Shown here in pieces: positions 60,150-64,000 of a stretch of 64,000 bases of DNA. The notes beneath the pieces are model-generated. The model was not told where the DNA came from, searched no databases, and saw only the letters and a list, made by a program, of their open reading frames with translations. The stretch covers positions 1,520,001 through 1,584,000 of the forward strand of contig NZ_SORO01000001.1 of NCBI RefSeq assembly GCF_004368965.1, in the 5' to 3' direction. Source of the stretch: Leptospira meyeri (GTDB lineage: Bacteria > Spirochaetota > Leptospiria > Leptospirales > Leptospiraceae). Within the stretch, counting starts at the first letter, position 1, and each line of letters starts with the position of its first letter. The translations under genes were made by a program, and so were the position numbers.

Positions 60150-61355
60150 ATGAGCCAAAACCTTCCGAAATTATACCCATACCGCTGGGTTGTCCTTTTC
60201 GCCTACATCGTCATCACTGCTACCATCTGCCTGCAATGGCTGACTTTTGCACCCATTGCCCGGGACGCCAAAGAATTTTACCACGTAAGCCCTTTGCAGA
60301 TAGATTTACTTTCTCTTGTATTCCTCGGAGTTTTTGTCTTCATTGCAATTCCTGCATCCTACGTGATAGATACCTATGGGATCAAAAAAGGAGTGGGTTT
60401 TGGCGCCATACTAACGGGCGTTTGCGGGTTACTCAAAGGGGTTTATGCCGCAGACTATACAATTGTCCTCGTTTGCCAAATTGGTTTGGCCATTGCCCAA
60501 CCGTTTTTGTTAAACGCAGTCACGAAGATTAGTGTTTTGTGGTTTCCCATCCAAGAAAGGGCCACCGCCGTAGCACTCGGAACCCTGGCTCAATTTTTAG
60601 GAATCATACTTGTGATGATCCTAACTCCCATCTTACTCCAATCAGGAAATTCTATCCCAGGTGTGATGATGATTTACGGTTTTGTTTCTCTAGGTTCGGC
60701 TATTCTTTTCCTTTTGCTAATCAAAGAAAAACCGCCAACTTCTCCGAGTACTCACGGAGAAGACCACGAACTTCCCTTCTTGGAAGGACTTCGTTTTTTA
60801 TGGAAACAGAAGGATATGAGAAAAATTCTGTTTTTGTTTCTCATTGGACTTGGAGTCTTCAATGCAGTTAGCACATGTATTGATCAAATTTGTGAAATCA
60901 AGGGACTCAATATCGACGAATCGGGGCTAGTTGGTGGAGTGATGCTCATTTCGGGAATCATTGGTGGGATCGTCATTCCTCCGTTATCTGATAAACTACA
61001 AAAGAGAAAACTTTTTCTCATCATTGCTATGGCTGGATTTTTAGTGGGGCTTAGTTTATTTACCTTATTCCAAGGTTTTATTTTTTTACTCATCGGTTCT
61101 GTGGTCATTGGTTTTTTTCTCCTAGGAATTGGAGCACCGATTGGATTTCAATATTGTGCAGAGATCACTTCTCCTGCACCAGAATCCACTTCCCAAGGAT
61201 TGTTACTTCTCGTAGGACAAGTATCGGGAATTTTATTTATCTTAGGATTAAATTTCTTTGGAATGATATCGTTTCTTTATATCCTTCTCATCTTATCCGT
61301 TATCAATTTTGTGACGGTATTTTGGTTAAAAGAATCACCGTTTATGGAGAGTTAA
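60150..61355 (+). CDS. MFS transporter, FLVCR-like
   Basis: This is a 401-residue transporter with twelve membrane helices. The opening YPYRWVVLFAYIVITATICLQWLTFAPIARDA and the loop VIDTYGIKKGVGFGAIL resemble the FLVCR/DIRC2 branch of the major facilitator family, which moves haem, choline or other organic molecules in animals; bacterial substrates are mostly unknown. The ATG at 60150 has GGGAG 6 bases upstream; a frame starting 13 codons earlier is rejected. Site 60013-60028 suggests TetR control. A hairpin (61369-61399) follows. Confidence 0.85.
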   Translation: MSQNLPKLYPYRWVVLFAYIVITATICLQWLTFAPIARDAKEFYHVSPLQIDLLSLVFLGVFVFIAIPASYVIDTYGIKKGVGFGAILTGVCGLLKGVYAADYTIVLVCQIGLAIAQPFLLNAVTKISVLWFPIQERATAVALGTLAQFLGIILVMILTPILLQSGNSIPGVMMIYGFVSLGSAILFLLLIKEKPPTSPSTHGEDHELPFLEGLRFLWKQKDMRKILFLFLIGLGVFNAVSTCIDQICEIKGLNIDESGLVGGVMLISGIIGGIVIPPLSDKLQKRKLFLIIAMAGFLVGLSLFTLFQGFIFLLIGSVVIGFFLLGIGAPIGFQYCAEITSPAPESTSQGLLLLVGQVSGILFILGLNFFGMISFLYILLILSVINFVTVFWLKESPFMES

Positions 61356-61368
61356 CTAGTAATCCAAA

Positions 61369-61399
61369 CAAATCTTACCAATGTTCTTAGTAAGATTTG
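61369..61399. terminator. Hairpin after the MFS gene
   Basis: CAAATCTTAC (61369-61378) and GTAAGATTTG (61390-61399) form a perfect 10-bp stem with an 11-base loop, 14 bases after the MFS stop. It has no T-run. A second small inverted repeat (GTATCA/TGATAC, 61405-61426) follows before the convergent gene. Confidence 0.45.
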
Positions 61400-61447
61400 C
61401 AAACTGTATCACTAAAAGCAATGATACATTTACTCGTTTAAATCTTT

Positions 61448-61945
61448 TCATTTCAGCTTACTAGCTTTAATGTCTTGGATAATTTCCGCTGTCACCTGAA
61501 CTATACTCTTTTCAATTTGAGCGGAAAGTTTATCCAAATCATTAAAATTGGGTTTTTCAATGAGAACAGTCTCAAGTATAGAATACTGTGGTTTGGTCGT
61601 TCTATTTTTGTTCCACTTTGTATTTTTAAAATACTCCCAATATCTTTCTTGGATGGGAATAGTTTGACCCAAAAGCCAAACTTCAAATTGCATTTTTGGA
61701 TGGTTTAAAACAAATCCCATTTTTAATTTTCTATCTTTCAGGAACTTGTTAGAGTAATAGAAATATGTATAGTCCATATAACCTTGAAAAAGGCTTCCGA
61801 AGGAATAACTTTTAGAAAGATTTTTGGATAAATTTGTGCCAAGTTTTGTTACGTATTTCACAATACCTGCATAAGCCTCTTGGATATCCCCTATTTGGAG
61901 TTGTTCCTTGTATGAATTTACATAATCATTAAAGTCTTTCTTCAT
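61448..61945 (-). CDS. Hypothetical protein, DUF7000-like
   Basis: This is a 165-residue soluble helical protein. Segments such as YSFGSLFQGYMDYTYFYYSN and FVLNHPKMQFEVWLLGQ, with repeated Tyr, Phe and Trp, recall a small family listed as DUF7000, but I hold that loosely. There is no signal peptide or catalytic motif. It lies between the MFS transporter and a HAD phosphatase gene, on the opposite strand to the transporter. Function unknown. Confidence 0.6.
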   Translation of the reverse strand: MKKDFNDYVNSYKEQLQIGDIQEAYAGIVKYVTKLGTNLSKNLSKSYSFGSLFQGYMDYTYFYYSNKFLKDRKLKMGFVLNHPKMQFEVWLLGQTIPIQERYWEYFKNTKWNKNRTTKPQYSILETVLIEKPNFNDLDKLSAQIEKSIVQVTAEIIQDIKASKLK

Positions 61946-62016
61946 TTGAATTTCTTTTTTCCTGTAATTCCTATTTTGATTATAACAATAAATCAGACCA
62001 AGCGAATCATCACACG

Positions 62017-62673
62017 TTATGCAAATCTTTCTTTGTTCATCAAATCATTTTCTAATTCGAAAAAACTCTTTACGAATGGGATCTTTCCTCTTTGAAAATA
62101 ATCGACATGTCGATTGTCATGTGCTATCCCAAGAAACTGAAATCCAAACTTGCTCGCAGACTCGTAATCAGCAGGGGAATCACCTATATAAATCACTTCG
62201 TCCTTATTGATTTTTTTATTTTTTAATAATCCAAAAATTGGTTCAAAAACTTTTGGATTTGGTTTGTGAACAGATGTATGATCAGATGTTTGAATCTGTA
62301 AAAATAAATTTGTATCGATTTGAAGTTCATTCAATTCACGAAAAACTACTTTTTCACTAGAGGAAGTGACGATTCCAAATTTGAAGGAGTTTTGGTATTT
62401 GTTGATAAAATCAAAAGCATGAATATGAGGGATGTTTAAATCTTTCTTTGAAAATTCTAAATAAACAGACCAAAGATAATGGATGTCCGAAGAAAATCGT
62501 CCGAATAGTTTTAATAAAAATTTTTCAGCGGGAAGTCCCCAAGCTTCATCGATTTCTTTTTCAGTGATTTTCGTTTTAAAGAGTTCGTCAGATAATTTAT
62601 AAATTGTTTGGTAACGAGTTTTTCTTGTCTGGACTAAGGTGTCATCGTAATCAAAAAGAATCGCTTTTATCAT
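62017..62673 (-). CDS. HAD-superfamily hydrolase
   Basis: This 218-residue phosphatase-like protein has motif I at ILFDYDDTLVQ (nucleophile and acid Asp), motif II at FGIVTSSSEKV, motif III Lys in VHKPNPKVFEP and motif IV in VIYIGDSPADYESA. The cap is helical (subfamily IA), as in phosphoglycolate phosphatase or beta-phosphoglucomutase. The substrate is undetermined. The ATG at 62673 is preferred to a TTG three codons upstream. It is on the same strand as the TetR gene, 60 bases downstream. Confidence 0.87.
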   Translation of the reverse strand: MIKAILFDYDDTLVQTRKTRYQTIYKLSDELFKTKITEKEIDEAWGLPAEKFLLKLFGRFSSDIHYLWSVYLEFSKKDLNIPHIHAFDFINKYQNSFKFGIVTSSSEKVVFRELNELQIDTNLFLQIQTSDHTSVHKPNPKVFEPIFGLLKNKKINKDEVIYIGDSPADYESASKFGFQFLGIAHDNRHVDYFQRGKIPFVKSFFELENDLMNKERFA

Positions 62674-62733
62674 ATAATTCAAATGTTTGTTTTAATAAAA
62701 ATCTAAACAATCGCCATATCCAAAAGTTGAATC

Positions 62734-63384
62734 CTACCCACCTAAAGCCCTACGAATTACCTTCATGACCCCTGCCACAACCTCTTCATCTTTATCAAAC
62801 ACATCTTCTCCCAAATATATTTTCATACGTTCTTTATAATATACTGTGGAATAAGAAAACTGGAGTGTCATAAAGATATTATCTAATAAAAATGCAGAAA
62901 GATTACTATCCACTTCCGAACTGATGGTTCCTTCTTTTTTGGCAAGGTTTATCATTTCAATATAACATTTGGCAGACAAAGATTCGAGTTCACCTGACAA
63001 ACGAGTGATGAGCTCATAATTACTTTCTGTTGTCATTTCATTGTAGAGGCGAATGATGTCTTGGTTGATCCGCGAGTGAGTTTGGATGATGCGAATGATC
63101 TTTTCAATTTTGCCAAACAAATCCAAATCCATAGAGAGAACGGACTCTAAGGTTTTTTCTAACTGGGTGATCCCATGGTCCACGACGGTAAGGAAAAAAT
63201 CTTCTTTGGTTTCAAAGTATTTATAGAGAGAGCCGACACTGATTCCTGCTTTTTGGGCAATGGTATTGGTATTGGCACTGGTAAATCCCCGGTTGGCAAA
63301 TTCAGCGATGGCTGTAGATAAAATTCGGTTTCTCTTTTCTTCGGAAATCCGCTCAAAACTATCATTAAAATGCTTCGTTACCAT
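62734..63384 (-). CDS. TetR/AcrR-family transcriptional regulator
   Basis: This is a 216-residue regulator. The N-terminal HTH (about 18-60) is ILSTAIAEFANRGFTSANTN, TIAQKAGISVGSLYKYF and ETKEDFF, the standard TetR pattern. The C-terminal helical domain, which binds ligand in the family, has no recognisable specificity. It is divergent from the class-III aminotransferase gene at 63548, and a long perfect inverted repeat (63484-63521) lies between them. The same core occurs before the MFS transporter at 60013. It probably represses itself and both targets. Confidence 0.9.
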   Translation of the reverse strand: MVTKHFNDSFERISEEKRNRILSTAIAEFANRGFTSANTNTIAQKAGISVGSLYKYFETKEDFFLTVVDHGITQLEKTLESVLSMDLDLFGKIEKIIRIIQTHSRINQDIIRLYNEMTTESNYELITRLSGELESLSAKCYIEMINLAKKEGTISSEVDSNLSAFLLDNIFMTLQFSYSTVYYKERMKIYLGEDVFDKDEEVVAGVMKVIRRALGG

Positions 63385-63483
63385 ATCTGTCCCCGTCCAA
63401 TAAACGAAAAAGGCTGGATTTCTCCAGGAAATTAATGCAATTTTCCAAAGAATCCGTTATTCTCGATCAATTTTATGAATTCC

Positions 63484-63521
63484 TTCTTGACAATGAGTGA
63501 TGACTCACTCATTGTCAAGAA
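63484..63521. promoter_or_regulatory. Candidate TetR operator, site 2: 17-bp perfect inverted repeat
   Basis: Arms TTCTTGACAATGAGTGA and its exact reverse complement flank a TGAC spacer. It contains the 15-mer TGAGTGATGACTCAC that is shared with site 1. It lies 27 bases before the aminotransferase ATG and 100 bases before the TetR ATG. Both arms also read TTGACA toward the centre, so the site may contain or hide -35 boxes on each strand. Confidence 0.75.
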
Positions 63522-63547
63522 AAAAGACCCGGAAGAGGAAAGATAAT

Positions 63548-64000
63548 ATGGCCCAAGGCTTTTCCATGAACGAATACCCAAACGTAGACCAAGTTTACAA
63601 AGACCTAAGGAAACTCATTTCCCTTCCCATCCGCTCCATCCGTAAAGACGCTATGGAGGACATTATCCACAATTACTTTGATAAAAAATGCAGTAAGTCC
63701 AAAGCCATGATCACAAAGGCTTCGGAATACATTCCTGGCGGTGTCCAACACAACCTATCTTTCAACCATCCCTTCCCTCTTGTGTTTACCAAAGCATCGG
63801 GAGCTTATCTTTATGATTTAGATGGAAACAAATACATCGATTTTTTACAAGCAGGTGGGCCGACGGTTCTTGGTAGCAATCCAACCAATGTGCGCAAAAA
63901 AGTGATCGAACTTCTCGATACAACGGGTCCTGTCACTGGTCTTTTTCATGAATACGAATATAAGTTAGCCGAAAAAATTGTAGAGTTAGTTCCTTCTGTT
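63548..64000 (+). CDS. Class-III aminotransferase (glutamate-1-semialdehyde-like), N-terminal part
   Basis: The first 151 codons of a PLP-dependent aminotransferase; it continues beyond the right edge. SEYIPGGVQHNLSFNHPFPL and GAYLYDLDGNKYIDFL, followed by TVLGSNPTNVRKKV, are the N-terminal motifs of the HemL-like subgroup, which also includes aminomutases and omega-amino-acid transaminases. The active-site Lys lies outside the window, so the enzyme cannot be named further. GAGGAAAG precedes the ATG. It lies next to the TetR operator and is probably repressed by that TetR. Confidence 0.85.
   Translation, partial: MAQGFSMNEYPNVDQVYKDLRKLISLPIRSIRKDAMEDIIHNYFDKKCSKSKAMITKASEYIPGGVQHNLSFNHPFPLVFTKASGAYLYDLDGNKYIDFLQAGGPTVLGSNPTNVRKKVIELLDTTGPVTGLFHEYEYKLAEKIVELVPSV

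Noticed and set aside
1..64000. tRNA, rRNA, CRISPR arrays, insertion sequences or prophage
   Set aside because: I read all gaps of more than 150 bases and found no tRNA cloverleaf with a TTCRA arm, no regularly spaced repeats, no transposase or integrase gene and no att-like duplication. The window seems free of them, although a small RNA cannot be excluded by eye.

Overview
The window looks like chromosomal DNA of a Leptospira species. The case rests on AT-rich sequence, several lipoproteins with loose spirochaetal lipoboxes, a DUF1554 lipoprotein (a family I associate with leptospires), a flgB-flgC-fliE cluster, and many cytoplasmic and envelope genes of leptospiral character. I cannot name the species. 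I see no tRNA, rRNA, CRISPR array, insertion sequence or prophage. This is mostly ordinary core genome with short operons and frequent strand switches.

Layout. 1-2916 (minus): F-type ATP synthase operon atpI-atpB-atpE-atpF-atpH-atpA, with atpA running off the left edge. 3152-5364: a LamG lipoprotein, then a peroxide-response pair gpx-ohrR with a strong candidate OhrR operator in front. 5650-7292 (plus): amtB-glnK for ammonium uptake. 7336-9233 (minus): ilvB, preceded by what looks like a leader peptide rich in Val and Leu codons and an alternative-hairpin region. 9369-10630 (minus): lepB-atpZ. 10743-13388 (plus): a citrate-lyase-like aldolase and a DUF2079 membrane protein. 13552-17705: an MBL hydrolase, a double-hotdog MaoC protein and an aldehyde dehydrogenase. 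17781-23261: DUF1554 lipoprotein, alpha/beta hydrolase, histone-deacetylase-like protein, DUF4015 lipoprotein. 23299-27657 (minus): two complete lipase plus lipase-foldase cassettes in tandem. 28769-30774: radA and a 3'-5' exonuclease. 30829-36712: GH36 alpha-galactosidase, small lipoprotein, two uncharacterised envelope proteins. 36669-39524 (minus): HDAC-like protein, unknown protein, response regulator with PP2C phosphatase. 39616-44000: pyruvate kinase, FAD oxidoreductase, glyoxalase I, fatty-acid hydroxylase. 44056-47504 (minus): MlaE-MlaF-MlaD-lipoprotein lipid transporter. 47592-52349 (plus): AraC regulator, second fatty-acid hydroxylase, a DGPF protein with an ECF sigma factor, an SDR. 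52350-52962: repeat-rich spacer. 52963-54331: flgB-flgC-fliE. 54402-59912 (minus): FGGY kinase, APH-like phosphotransferase, glpD, MBL hydrolase and a DUF4430-like lipoprotein. 60150-64000: MFS transporter, DUF7000-like protein, HAD phosphatase, TetR regulator, and the start of a class-III aminotransferase.

How parts work together. Three regulatory arrangements can be read from the DNA. (1) gpx-ohrR is probably repressed by its own OhrR through a 28-bp near-palindrome at 5337-5364. (2) A shared 15-mer containing TGAGTGATGACTCA lies in both divergent promoter regions near the TetR gene (60013-60028 and 63484-63521). It suggests one regulator for the MFS transporter, possibly the FGGY-kinase/glpD operon, and the aminotransferase. 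(3) ilvB appears to be preceded by an attenuator-like leader. The duplicated lipase/foldase cassettes suggest an investment in secreted lipid degradation. Intergenic regions also carry at least two dispersed repeat families and one GC-rich foldable element.
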